In this document: piece by piece, positions 55,116 to 63,861 of the stretch
Layout of the letters: every line of letters starts with the position of its first letter
Numbering within the stretch: the stretch's first letter is position 1
Assembly: GCA_024275825.1 (NCBI GenBank)
Contig: JAJRYK010000001.1
Location: 21,370-85,369, forward strand
Source of the DNA: Alphaproteobacteria bacterium
GTDB taxonomy: Bacteria; Pseudomonadota; Alphaproteobacteria; Micavibrionales; Micavibrionaceae
Direction: 5' to 3'
DNA: 64,000 nt
Notes under the pieces: model-generated
Database searches by the model: none
What the model was told of the DNA's origin: nothing
What the model saw: the letters and a program-made list of their open reading frames with translations, nothing else
Translations under genes and position numbers: made by a program

Positions 55116-56675
55116 ATGTTTGGTCGCAAACGAAAACAAATACCGCAAGATTCTCTTGCCACGCAAATGTCTCAAAAAGACGACGTGGCGCGCATTGCTG
55201 TGGCAGAAAACGGACAAATTTTATTTGCCAGCGACAGTTTTCGCCAGCTCTCTCACATGGATTCACGACAGAACAGCGCTGATATCAATGCGGTTCTGAG
55301 CTTCAGGGCCGGATTCAAAACCATTGATGATGTGAATTCCGGCCTTCACCATGTGAAAATCAACGGCCATGAAACGGAATTTTCGTTCCAGTTTGACTGG
55401 CTAACCACGCCGGATCAAAAGCGCTATCTAATCGGCTCAGAAGCCTCTGCTACTGCGCCAAAGAAAAGAAAACCATCGGGCGCAGACAATCAAAACAGCG
55501 AAGAGCTTGCCCATTTCATGAGCCTTGCGCATGCGACGCTAGAGCGTAGCAAGAAACAGCTGGAAGAGGCAGAATCCATCGCGCGGATGGGACATTGGCA
55601 ATGGATCATTGGCCAAGATGACATTACCTGGTCGGATGAAATTTACCGCATTTTCGGCTTTGCGCCCGACGAATTTAAGCCAACCATCGAATCCATGGCG
55701 ACGCTGATTAATCGCCGCGATATTGCACGCGTGAACCAAGCCTTCGAGCGCGCCATCATCGAACATAATAATTACGACATGGAATTTTCCATCACCCGCC
55801 CCGATGGGCAGGTGCGCTATATTCACTGCGAGGGGCGCTGCGCGATTGATGAGGACGACGATCTCACCGCGCTCTACGGCATCATGCAGGACATGACCGA
55901 GCGGGTTTTATATGAGCAAGAGCTGAAAGCCGCGAAAGAATCAGCCGAGCGCGCCTACGCCGCCAAGTCACAGTTTCTTGCCAATATGAGCCATGAGCTG
56001 CGCACGCCGCTCAATGCCGTTATCGGCTTTTCAGAGATGATGCAGCAACAGCTCCTTGGTCCAATCGGCAATGAAAAATATCTCGATTACATTAACGGCA
56101 TCCGCGAAAGCGGTGAACATTTGCTCGATCTGATCAGCGATATCCTCGACATGTCAAAGATCGAGGCGGGTAAATACGAGCTGGTGCTCGAAGAATTCAA
56201 CGTGGCCAAAACCATGAAAATGGCCGCGCATATGGTTGAAAATCGCGCGCTAGAAGGCGAGATCAAGCTCAATATTAAGGGTATTCAAAATGATGCACTC
56301 AAAATCGTTGGGGACCGCCGCGCGTTTTTACAAATCATCCTCAACCTGCTTTCCAACGCCGTAAAATTCACCAATCAAAATGGCGAGGTGAAGCTTGAAT
56401 GTCATGAGCGCGCTGACTATCTTGCGGTTAAAATCATCGATAACGGTATCGGCATTCCGGCCAACAAGCTGGCCAATATCACGCGGCCCTTCGAACAAGT
56501 CTCTGACTCATACGCCCGCGATCACGAAGGCTCCGGCCTCGGCCTGGCCATCACCAAAGAGCTTACCGAATTGCATGGTGGACACCTTCATATCGACAGC
56601 ATAGTCGGGCGGGGAACAACAGTGACGGTGCGTTTGCCCTATGATGCGCATCAGGCGCTTAAGAATAAAAAGTAA
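55116..56675 (+). CDS. Soluble PAS-domain sensor histidine kinase
   Basis: A ~519-residue cytosolic kinase. An N-terminal region (~20-120, RIAVAENGQILFASDSFRQL) looks like a PAS-type domain. A PAS_3 domain follows (MGHWQWIIGQDDITWSDEIY, FSITRPDGQVRYIHCEGRCA), then the HisKA box FLANMSHELRTPLNAVIGFS with the phospho-His. The HATPase has N-box LNLLSNAVKFTNQNG, G1 IIDNGIGIPANKL and G2 HEGSGLGLAITKELTELHGG. There are no membrane segments, and no response regulator lies adjacent. Start taken at MFGRKRK; an ATG at 55053 would add 21 residues. Confidence 0.92.
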   Translation: MFGRKRKQIPQDSLATQMSQKDDVARIAVAENGQILFASDSFRQLSHMDSRQNSADINAVLSFRAGFKTIDDVNSGLHHVKINGHETEFSFQFDWLTTPDQKRYLIGSEASATAPKKRKPSGADNQNSEELAHFMSLAHATLERSKKQLEEAESIARMGHWQWIIGQDDITWSDEIYRIFGFAPDEFKPTIESMATLINRRDIARVNQAFERAIIEHNNYDMEFSITRPDGQVRYIHCEGRCAIDEDDDLTALYGIMQDMTERVLYEQELKAAKESAERAYAAKSQFLANMSHELRTPLNAVIGFSEMMQQQLLGPIGNEKYLDYINGIRESGEHLLDLISDILDMSKIEAGKYELVLEEFNVAKTMKMAAHMVENRALEGEIKLNIKGIQNDALKIVGDRRAFLQIILNLLSNAVKFTNQNGEVKLECHERADYLAVKIIDNGIGIPANKLANITRPFEQVSDSYARDHEGSGLGLAITKELTELHGGHLHIDSIVGRGTTVTVRLPYDAHQALKNKK

Positions 56676-57596
56676 TTAACGCCCCATCCCCTTAAACAAC
56701 GAGACCACATAATCTTCGGCTGCCATACAGCCTTCAAGGCCGGCGCGGAAATTCGAGTACTTTAAGTTCACACCCAGCTCTTCTTTAATTTTAGCATTTT
56801 GCACGCGGCGATTATCCATGTAAAAACTGCGCGCCATCGGTGAGAGATCAGCATCCTCAAAATTCACTATTGGCGGCAACGGGCGCTTCAATAATTCACA
56901 CGCATAGGCAATCACCTCATGACTCGGCGCAGGCTCATCATCGCACACATTATAGGCTTGCCCCGGTTGTGGGCGCTCAAACGACGCAAGTAAAACATTG
57001 GAAATATCTTCCGTATGAATGCGGCCAAAGGCATGGCCCGGCTTGTTAATCCGTCGCGCAACGCCCGCACGTACAGAATCAAGCGCACTGCGGCCAGGAC
57101 CATAAATACCGGAAAGGCGGAAAATATGAAGCGGTAAATTGTCAGACTTTAGTAACGAACTCCATTGCTCTTCCGCCAAGACCCGGCGCGATCCACGTTG
57201 TGAAGTTGGACGGATTTCAGATGTCTCATACACCTTTTCGCCATCGCGATTACCATACACACCGGTGGTGGAAAGATAGCCCACCCACTCAATGCTGGTG
57301 GTGCGTAGAATATCCTGCGCATGATGCAGAAAAGATGGATCGCCCTCATCCCCCGGCGGCGTAGAAATCAGCAAATGTGTCGTTCCCTCAAGCATATGAA
57401 ACGGGTCAACCAGCGGATGCTCTCCATCAAATAAGTGTGCTTCAACCCCACGCGCCCGCAAGATTTGTTGCTTCTCCTGATCACGCGTTGTCCCAGAAAT
57501 CGTCCAGCCTCCGCGCTGCATCAGCTCATGCCCTAAATAGTCACAGGAATAGCCGTAGCCAAAACAGAAAAGTTTTTTGTTATTTTGCATGCACAT
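56676..57596 (-). CDS. SDR-family NAD-dependent epimerase/dehydratase-like protein
   Basis: A 306-residue extended SDR protein of the YeeZ-like group. The Rossmann start is CFGYGYSCDYLGHELMQRGG, a variant of the GxGxxG loop (GYGYSCDYLG); the YxxxK region is seen around GYLSTTGVYGNRDGEKVYET, and RLSGIYGPGRSALDSV plus YNVCDDEPAPSHEVIAYAC are typical of the extended family. No substrate can be named. In alphaproteobacteria this gene often stands near fzlA and queG; here fzlA is adjacent and queG is not seen. Confidence 0.85.
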   Translation of the reverse strand: MCMQNNKKLFCFGYGYSCDYLGHELMQRGGWTISGTTRDQEKQQILRARGVEAHLFDGEHPLVDPFHMLEGTTHLLISTPPGDEGDPSFLHHAQDILRTTSIEWVGYLSTTGVYGNRDGEKVYETSEIRPTSQRGSRRVLAEEQWSSLLKSDNLPLHIFRLSGIYGPGRSALDSVRAGVARRINKPGHAFGRIHTEDISNVLLASFERPQPGQAYNVCDDEPAPSHEVIAYACELLKRPLPPIVNFEDADLSPMARSFYMDNRRVQNAKIKEELGVNLKYSNFRAGLEGCMAAEDYVVSLFKGMGR

Positions 57597-57670
57597 AATG
57601 TGATGAATTATGCTTTAAAAAGCAAGAGCATGACTCAAAATTGAAATATTAATGCGCAGTTTAAGCGCTA

Positions 57671-58339
57671 TTAGAAGTCAGCATCTTCGTAATGGCCAAT
57701 TGGATCAAAGCCAGGAATACGATCTTCAAGAAGAGGCTGGAAGCTATCACGCGCCTTGACCTTCGCATACCATTCCCGCGCGGCCTCATGCTCTTCCCAT
57801 GGCACATCACCGATATAGTCAATTGCAGAAAGGTGTGACGCCGCCGCGATATCAGCCAAAGAAAACTGATCCCCCGCCAGCCATTCGCGCTTTTCCGTCA
57901 AAAATCCGATATAATCAAGATGATAATGAATATTGGCATGCCCGGCACGCACAGACGGCCCATGTGGCTCACCCATTTGCAAAAATTGCTTCATCAGCTT
58001 TTCATCGACCAGATTATCGGTAACCTCACGGTTGAACTTTACATCGAACCAGCTCATGAGCCGCCGCGTCTCCGCGCGCTGCACGGGATCGGTGCCAAGC
58101 AAACATGTTTCGGGGTAAACCTCTTCGAGATATTCACAAATCACCTGAGAATTTGCGAGCGTCGTACCATCTTGCTCAATCAATACCGGTACATCACCAG
58201 CAGGGTTAAGCGCCAGAAACTCCGTACGGCGCTCCCATATTTTTTCAATCTGCAAATCGAATTCCAGCCCTTTTTCGGCCAAAACGATTCGCACTTTCCT
58301 TGAAAACGGGTGCAACCATAGATGAAACAATGTTCTCAT
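57671..58339 (-). CDS. fzlA: GST-like FtsZ-binding protein FzlA
   Basis: A 222-residue glutathione-S-transferase-fold protein. The thioredoxin-like half (LFHLWLHPFSRKVRIVLAEK, NPAGDVPVLIEQDGTTLANS) and the helical half (WLAGDQFSLADIAAASHLSA) are complete. The C-terminal tail DRIPGFDPIGHYEDADF resembles the conserved FzlA tail (HYxDLDF) that in Caulobacter contacts FtsZ and is needed for constriction. By this tail and by its SDR neighbour I prefer FzlA to a detoxifying GST. Confidence 0.82.
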   Translation of the reverse strand: MRTLFHLWLHPFSRKVRIVLAEKGLEFDLQIEKIWERRTEFLALNPAGDVPVLIEQDGTTLANSQVICEYLEEVYPETCLLGTDPVQRAETRRLMSWFDVKFNREVTDNLVDEKLMKQFLQMGEPHGPSVRAGHANIHYHLDYIGFLTEKREWLAGDQFSLADIAAASHLSAIDYIGDVPWEEHEAAREWYAKVKARDSFQPLLEDRIPGFDPIGHYEDADF

Positions 58340-58470
58340 AGCGTTACTCTAGCTTAGAGTCATGGCGAAGGCCAGACTCCTTAGTTTAAGATTTATGTTT
58401 TAATTTTCTTATATAAAAATCATTAGCGCGTTTTGCCCGCCAGCGCAAACACGAAAATTATGCAGCGCCG

Positions 58471-59709
58471 CTATTGAAATGCCTGTAGCGTAATCGTTAA
58501 AATCACTTGGTTTCCTATGTATTCCGTACTTTCCCACTGGCCTTGCCCTACACGCCATGCTAAACGCTCTAGCATCAGATTGCCCTTCATCTTAGCGATA
58601 TGCGCGCCGTCTGCTGTCTTAGAAATATCGAGTGTAAACGGCAATATTATCGGCAAAGTCATGCCGCGAATCGTTAAATCCGCATCGACCTCGTACCGAT
58701 TCGCCTCAATATGGCGGAAATTCTGCGTTGTAAAACGGGCCTGTGGAAATGCCAGCGCATCAAACCACTCATCGGATCGCGCCTGCTCATCCCGATCATC
58801 GCTGCCGGTTTTGATGCTGGCAATATCAATCGTGATATCGGCGTAACTGCTCGCTAAATCATCAACATCAAACATAATTGTGCCGGTAAAAACCTCAAAC
58901 TCTCCGCTAAAAACCTGCCCATGTTGTATGACCTCAAACGCGATTGTGCTTTGCTCATCATTAATCAACCATTCATGCTCGCTGCGCACAACCTCCTGTA
59001 CGCCAGTAAACCCCGCCTCACGGTCTAAAACATTCTCTCCCCCAATACGCGAATTAATGCTTGTTTCTTTCTTATTTAATTTTACATAATCAAGATATAT
59101 AAATGTTAGTGGCGCTGTAAGGAGAAGCCCGACAACGACAGCCAAAAGGCCACCACGCCAAAAACCGACCAGACGGCTTGTCATGCGCTGCAGCGTTTCA
59201 TCGCCATCAATAAAGTGATGCTTAAGCGCCCCCGCGACATGCAGCCCAACAATGCCGATAATCACAAAGGCCGAAACCTCATGAACCTCTTTCATCAGCT
59301 TGAACAGCGCTTCGTCCTTCCCCGTCAAGGCGGGCAGATCAAACAGCCCAAAGAACGGCACCGGAAATTCCGCAGCCGAAGACATGATCCAGCCCGAAAG
59401 CGGCATGCCGATCATCGCCGCGTATAGTAAAATGTGAATTAGTTTCGCCAGCACCCTCTCCCACGCTTGATGCGAAGGCAGCGCCAACAGATGCGCGTTC
59501 GTAAAGCGCCAGATTACGCGCAGCGCCAACAGCATCAGCACCAAAATCCCAAAAGATTTATGCCAGCCATAAAGCGCGAGCTTAAACGGGCTAAACGCCA
59601 GCCCATCCATATAAAACCCTAGTGAGAGCAGCCCTAAAATAATCAGGGCCGTGCTCCAATGCAGAGCCTTAGCAATTAAGCCGTACGTATTTTTGGTGCT
59701 ACGGAGCAT
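58471..59709 (-). CDS. Cytochrome b561 - YceI fusion protein
   Basis: A 412-residue protein in two parts. Residues ~1-200 are a four-helix cytochrome b561 with heme-ligand His in ALHWSTALIILGLLSLGFY, YGWHKSFGILVLM, and the later pairs HILLYAAMIGMPLSGW and VHEVSAFVIIGIVGLHVAGA. After another membrane helix, residues ~245-412 form a periplasmic YceI lipocalin-like domain (STIAFEVIQHGQVFSGEFEV, SDDRDEQARSDEWFDALAFP, LTIRGMTLPIILPF). YceI binds polyisoprenoids such as ubiquinone, so the fusion suggests quinone-linked electron transfer (inference). Confidence 0.92.
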   Translation of the reverse strand: MLRSTKNTYGLIAKALHWSTALIILGLLSLGFYMDGLAFSPFKLALYGWHKSFGILVLMLLALRVIWRFTNAHLLALPSHQAWERVLAKLIHILLYAAMIGMPLSGWIMSSAAEFPVPFFGLFDLPALTGKDEALFKLMKEVHEVSAFVIIGIVGLHVAGALKHHFIDGDETLQRMTSRLVGFWRGGLLAVVVGLLLTAPLTFIYLDYVKLNKKETSINSRIGGENVLDREAGFTGVQEVVRSEHEWLINDEQSTIAFEVIQHGQVFSGEFEVFTGTIMFDVDDLASSYADITIDIASIKTGSDDRDEQARSDEWFDALAFPQARFTTQNFRHIEANRYEVDADLTIRGMTLPIILPFTLDISKTADGAHIAKMKGNLMLERLAWRVGQGQWESTEYIGNQVILTITLQAFQ

Positions 59710-59766
59710 GATAAAGCCTCATTATCCCGTTGATGATCCAGCACCGCGGAGATGACATTTTCAATG

Positions 59767-60381
59767 TCATTTATTCCCCGTACCTTCGCCGCCTTGCTCT
59801 TCGCGCATAGATTCAACCTCAAGGATAATATTAACCTCATCACCGATCATCGGCAGACCATAATTCATGCCGAAATCAGAGCGCTTAATCTGCGCTGTGG
59901 CTGAAAAACCAGAGACATACTTACCACTAAAGGCATGTTTGCCGGATTTATTATGCGTGGTGACGAGCATTACGGGCTTCGTGACGCCCAAAATGGTCAA
60001 ATCACCCATGATATTGGCCGTATTGTCACCATTAACGTCAATATTTGTGCTTTTAAAAATCATATCCGGGAATTTTTCGACATTGAAAAAATCTTCATTC
60101 TTCATATGGTCGTCCCATTTTTGATCATCCATATCGATGCTGGCGGTTTTGATGGTGATCTCCACGCTACCGATTTCCGGCGCAGCTTCGTCGAACATGA
60201 TGTGCCCGTCATACTCTAAAAACTCACCCCAAGACTGTGAAAAACCCAAATGGCTGACATTAAACAAGATCTGCGTATGCGCCTTATCGAAATTATATTT
60301 GGCAGACTCCGCCTGCGCGCCTGCGCTTGCACCAACCATCAATGCGCCGCTCAGCGCCACTAAAAGAAATTTACGAACCAT
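59767..60381 (-). CDS. YceI family periplasmic protein
   Basis: A 204-residue exported lipocalin-like protein. Signal peptide MVRKFLLVALSGALMVGASA with cleavage near AQA-ESA; the mature domain has YNFDKAHTQILFNVSHLGFS, DMDDQKWDDHMKNEDFFNVE, FPDMIFKSTNI, LTILGVTKPVMLVT and SDFGMNYGLPMIGDEVNI. It is the stand-alone relative of the YceI domain of the b561 fusion encoded 57 bases downstream, probably on the same transcript. The usual ligand is an isoprenoid lipid. Confidence 0.95.
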   Translation of the reverse strand: MVRKFLLVALSGALMVGASAGAQAESAKYNFDKAHTQILFNVSHLGFSQSWGEFLEYDGHIMFDEAAPEIGSVEITIKTASIDMDDQKWDDHMKNEDFFNVEKFPDMIFKSTNIDVNGDNTANIMGDLTILGVTKPVMLVTTHNKSGKHAFSGKYVSGFSATAQIKRSDFGMNYGLPMIGDEVNIILEVESMREEQGGEGTGNK

Positions 60382-60525
60382 ATTTACGGTCTCCCCATTA
60401 CATTAAACAATATAACGACACTAGAGCGATAAAGCGTGAGGTCAAGTCTCATCCAAAATATGTGCGACATGGACCATGGCGATGTTTTCGCTTAAGCTAG
60501 TGCAAAATCAAGGATAAAAAAGCAC

Positions 60526-61341
60526 ATGCCTCTCTTTCACATTCTCCTTCTCGCGCTCGTTCAGGGCATTACAGAGTTCCTGCCCATCAGCTCCAGCGGG
60601 CATTTGATCTTGCTGCATGATGTTTTTGATGAACAAGATGCGCGCCAAACTCTGCTCATGGATATCGCGGTGCATATCGGCACATTATTCGCCGTTCTTC
60701 TTTATTTTAGAAAAGATATTACCCTCCTTCTTTTTGGATTATGTAAAATTATAAGGGGTGATATTCAAGATGAAAACGCAAAACTGGGGCTGCATATCCT
60801 GCTCAGCTCCATCCCGGTCATCGCTGCCGGATTTATCATGCACCATTTTGATTTATTCTCTGGACGCAATATTGAGGTCATCGCCTGGACAACGCTTATT
60901 TTCGGCGTTCTCCTCTGGGCTGCGGATCACTACAAGCCGCAAACAAAAGCGCTCCCCGATCTCACATGGAAAAATGCGTTGTTCATTGGCTTGGCACAAA
61001 TGCTCGCCCTCATCCCCGGCACCAGCCGCTCTGGCATCACCATGACGGCCGCAAGATGGCTCGGCTTTTCACGGACAGAGGCCGCGCGCTATTCCCTCCT
61101 CCTCGCCGTCATCGCCATCAGCGGGGCAGGCACGCTCGGCGGAATCAGCGTGCTGAAAATGGATAATATCGCCTTCACAATGGATATAGTGCTCGCCGCA
61201 TTTCTGGCCTTCATCGCTGGCCTGATCGCCATCACCCTCATGATGAAATGGCTAGAACGCGCCAGCTTCGCCGTGTTTGCAATTTACCGCATCGCGCTCG
61301 GGCTTTTATTGCTTGGGATTGTTTATGGGACCGGCCTCTAA
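60526..61341 (+). CDS. uppP: Undecaprenyl-diphosphatase UppP (BacA)
   Basis: Integral membrane phosphatase (271 residues) that recycles undecaprenyl diphosphate for cell-wall synthesis; overexpression gives bacitracin resistance. Both active-site segments are intact: GITEFLPISSSGHLILLHDV near the N-terminus and MLALIPGTSRSGITMTAARW at ~160-180. About eight membrane helices follow the family layout. Confidence 0.97.
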   Translation: MPLFHILLLALVQGITEFLPISSSGHLILLHDVFDEQDARQTLLMDIAVHIGTLFAVLLYFRKDITLLLFGLCKIIRGDIQDENAKLGLHILLSSIPVIAAGFIMHHFDLFSGRNIEVIAWTTLIFGVLLWAADHYKPQTKALPDLTWKNALFIGLAQMLALIPGTSRSGITMTAARWLGFSRTEAARYSLLLAVIAISGAGTLGGISVLKMDNIAFTMDIVLAAFLAFIAGLIAITLMMKWLERASFAVFAIYRIALGLLLLGIVYGTGL

Positions 61342-61383
61342 GAATTGTTTTTACAAAAACAATTCTTTATACATAATGTTCGT

Positions 61384-61815
61384 ATGATTGTAAAAGAAAT
61401 TGTGTATGGCTCTGATCTTTACCTGCTTTCTGTCGCTTTTCGGGAAGAAATTTTAAGAATCCCGCAAGGTCTTGTGATGAGCGAGAAAGATTTGGAAAAT
61501 GAAAATTTTCAAACTCATATTGCTGCGCTGGATGATGAGAAAAACATAATGGGCACTGTTGTGCTAAAATACATCGCTCCAAAACAAATGAAACTACGGC
61601 AAATGGCTATATATCCTGCTCTTCAGGGCACAGGCATCGGCTGTAATCTTATGAACTTTGCCGAAGATTTTGCCAAAAATGCAGGATGTGAACGGATGGA
61701 AATGACCGCACGTGTTTCCGCACAAGATTTCTATAAAAAATTTGGATATGAAACTGTTGGCGAGCCTTTTAAAGAAGTCAGAATTAATGTAACAAAAATG
61801 GAACGGCAACTTTAA
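61384..61815 (+). CDS. GNAT family N-acetyltransferase
   Basis: A 143-residue acetyltransferase. ALDDEKNIMGTVVLKYI and the acetyl-CoA loop LRQMAIYPALQGTGIGCNLM (Q/R-x-x-G-x-G/A pattern) are clear, followed by FAEDFAKNAGCERMEMTARV and a C-terminal strand YKKFGYETVGEPFKEV. The substrate is unknown. The start ATG 61384 matches the family; the upstream 13 codons are A/T-rich. The stop region overlaps convergent rsmD by four bases. Codon use is AT-rich, hinting at transfer. Confidence 0.88.
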   Translation: MIVKEIVYGSDLYLLSVAFREEILRIPQGLVMSEKDLENENFQTHIAALDDEKNIMGTVVLKYIAPKQMKLRQMAIYPALQGTGIGCNLMNFAEDFAKNAGCERMEMTARVSAQDFYKKFGYETVGEPFKEVRINVTKMERQL

Positions 61816-62381
61816 GCGCTATATTCTAACAAAATTACATTCGTATCACCGTACGTCTTTTCGCTTAAAATAACGTACACCCCATCAAGCGCATCAAGGG
61901 CTGCGCTAAAATCAAAACCCTTCTCCGCTTCAACCATTATAATTGCATTTCTGCTTACCCATTTTGCATTATGTAAATTAGAAAGAGTGGGCAAGATAAG
62001 ATTTTGATCATAAGGCGGGTCGAGGAATATGAGGCTGTAAGGCGGCGTATCTTCGGGACAAGTTTTGATTTTCGTTGCGTCTTGCAGCGTAAATTTAGCC
62101 TCATCACCAACACCCAGCGCCGCGCCATTACGCTTCGCCAGTGCCAAAGATTCCCGGCTTTTATCAAAGAATAAACAGCTGTGCGCGCCCTGCGACAGCG
62201 CTTCAAACCCCAGCGCGCCTGTCCCGCAAAATGCATCAAGCACATGCGCGCCCTCCACCGCGCCGCGGCTTTGCAGCGCATTAAACACCGCCCCGCGCAC
62301 TTTATCAGATGTGGGGCGAATAACCCGATCCTTTGGCGTTTCTAAAATGCGCCCGCCATATTTCCCAGCAACAACTCTCAT
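61812..62381 (-). CDS. rsmD: 16S rRNA m2G966 methyltransferase RsmD
   Basis: A 189-residue Rossmann methyltransferase for G966 of 16S rRNA. Characteristic N-terminus MRVVAGKYGGRILETPKDRV, then IRPTSDKVRGAVFNAL, the SAM motif VLDAFCGTGALGFEALSQGA, and the catalytic IFLDPPYDQNL (DPPY). It starts two bases after the stop of rluB on the same strand, as is common. Confidence 0.96.
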   Translation of the reverse strand: MRVVAGKYGGRILETPKDRVIRPTSDKVRGAVFNALQSRGAVEGAHVLDAFCGTGALGFEALSQGAHSCLFFDKSRESLALAKRNGAALGVGDEAKFTLQDATKIKTCPEDTPPYSLIFLDPPYDQNLILPTLSNLHNAKWVSRNAIIMVEAEKGFDFSAALDALDGVYVILSEKTYGDTNVILLEYSA

Positions 62382-62383
62382 GA

Positions 62384-63124
62384 TTATTTTTTAAAATATC
62401 CCTTAATCTGCTCCCGCAAAACCTTATCCGGTACCTCTTCCACGGTACCCTTCTCCAGATTCCCGAGATTAAACGGCCCATAAGACGTACGGATCAAGCG
62501 ATTCACGCGCAAATTCAGCGCCTCCATCACACGGCGGATCTCACGGTTCTTGCCCTCACGCAACACCACGCTCAGCCATGAATTTGTACCCTGTACGCTA
62601 TCAAGGCTCGCCTCAATCGACTTATAATCCACACCCTCAACCGTGATGCCTTTTTTAAGCTTCGCCAGCCGCTCTTCATTCACCCGGCCATGGACACGTA
62701 CGCGATAACGGCGCTTCCACCCCGTCGCAGGCAGCTCGAGATAGCGCGATAGGCCGCCATCATTAGTCAATAGCAGCAGCCCTTCGGTATTCAAATCCAG
62801 CCGCCCAACGCTCACCACGCGCGGTAAATGCTGCGGCAGGCTTTGAAACACCGTCGCGCGGCCCTGATCATCGCGATGCGTTGTCACCAACCCATCAGGC
62901 TTGTGATAAAGGAACATTTTCGTCGCCGACGCGCCCGGCAAGGGCCGATTATCCACGATAATCTCATCGGCGTCCGTGACGACGCAAGCCGGCGTTTCAA
63001 GCTTTTTACCGTTCACACGCACGCGTCCCGCTTCGATCCAGCGCTCCGCATCCCGCCGCGAACACAGCCCCGCCCGCGCAATTCTCTTGGCAATTCGCTC
63101 ACCTTTGTGTATCTCTTCTGTCAT
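62384..63124 (-). CDS. rluB: Ribosomal large-subunit pseudouridine synthase (RluB/RsuA family)
   Basis: A 246-residue RsuA/RluB-type pseudouridine synthase. An S4 domain (RIARAGLCSRRDAERWIEAG, VRVNGKKLETP) precedes the catalytic domain with the active-site Asp in VGRLDLNTEGLLLLTNDG. Further motifs are KMFLYHKPDGLVTTHRD and VVLREGKNREIRRVMEALNL. RluB fits best by length; RsuA or RluE/F cannot be excluded. Start at ATG 63124 (MTEEIHKGERIAKR); its start codon interlocks with that of divergent tadA in the tetranucleotide CATG. Confidence 0.9.
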   Translation of the reverse strand: MTEEIHKGERIAKRIARAGLCSRRDAERWIEAGRVRVNGKKLETPACVVTDADEIIVDNRPLPGASATKMFLYHKPDGLVTTHRDDQGRATVFQSLPQHLPRVVSVGRLDLNTEGLLLLTNDGGLSRYLELPATGWKRRYRVRVHGRVNEERLAKLKKGITVEGVDYKSIEASLDSVQGTNSWLSVVLREGKNREIRRVMEALNLRVNRLIRTSYGPFNLGNLEKGTVEEVPDKVLREQIKGYFKK

Positions 63125-63581
63125 GGAAAGCGACAATACATACATGCAGCTGGCATTGGAAGAGGCAAAAATGGCCGCAGCGCGCGATGAAGTGCCCGTG
63201 GGCGCGGTGCTTGTGCACGGCGAAACAGGGGAGGTGGTCATGCGCGGCTCCAACCGCTCGATCGAGTTATCAGACCCTAGCGCCCATGCCGAAATGCTTG
63301 TTATCCGCGATCTCTGCGCGCAACTGAAGAGCCAGCGCATTCCCGAATATGACCTCTATGTCACGCTAGAGCCCTGCACCATGTGCGCCGGCGCGATCAG
63401 CTTTGCCCGCATCCGCAAAGTTTTCTTTGGCACATATGATGTAAAGGGCGGCGCAATCACGCAGGGCGTAAAGTTTTTCGACCAACCCACCTGCCACCAT
63501 AGGCCAGCGGTAGAGGGCCCCATAATGGAAAACCCCTGCGGCCAGATTTTAAAAGATTTCTTTAGAGAGAAGCGCCTATAA
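63123..63581 (+). CDS. tadA: tRNA adenosine deaminase TadA
   Basis: Zinc deaminase (152 residues) that makes inosine at the wobble position of tRNA-Arg(ACG). The zinc/catalytic site is HAEMLVIRD with the proton-shuttle Glu and PCTMCAGAIS with two Cys. ALEEAKMAAARDEVPVGAVL is the typical N-terminus. Start ATG 63123 overlaps the divergent rluB start; MQLALEEAK seven codons on is an alternative. Confidence 0.95.
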   Translation: MESDNTYMQLALEEAKMAAARDEVPVGAVLVHGETGEVVMRGSNRSIELSDPSAHAEMLVIRDLCAQLKSQRIPEYDLYVTLEPCTMCAGAISFARIRKVFFGTYDVKGGAITQGVKFFDQPTCHHRPAVEGPIMENPCGQILKDFFREKRL

Positions 63582-63607
63582 GACACATTATTTTGTATAA
63601 AAAAAAC

Positions 63608-63636
63608 TTGCAAACTTCGAAAATATTGTTTACATA
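63608..63636 (+). promoter_or_regulatory. Putative sigma-70 promoter of the helix-turn-helix gene
   Basis: TTGCAA and TACATA are 17 bases apart. The expected start, about seven bases past the -10 box, falls on or next to the ATG at 63643, so the message may be leaderless (inference). Confidence 0.45.
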
Positions 63637-63642
63637 GCCTTT

Positions 63643-63861
63643 ATGACAGAAAAACTATGTGAAATCTTTAATAATATCAACGTTGATAAGCTTGCTGCTA
63701 ATCGCGGAATAGAGCTTACACGATTTAAAATGGCTTTTTGCCTTCGCTTAAAGAAAATCTCACAGCAAAAATTAGCAAATTTACTACTAAAAGAAGGGTT
63801 TCAAGTTAATCAAACCGCCATAAGTCGTTTTATTCGTGGAGAATCTGATAATAAATATCTT
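63643..63861 (+). pseudogene. Small helix-turn-helix (XRE-like) protein truncated by an insertion sequence
   Basis: About 73 native residues remain. Residues ~30-70 read as an XRE-type helix-turn-helix: FCLRLKKISQQKLANLLLKE, then NQTAISRFIRGES in the position of the recognition helix. The frame runs into the insertion sequence at 63862 and ends after six foreign codons (GAVVDK). The original C-terminus is lost from this side. Probably a small regulator or the antitoxin-like part of a pair; that is unproven. Very AT-rich compared with tadA. Confidence 0.75.
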
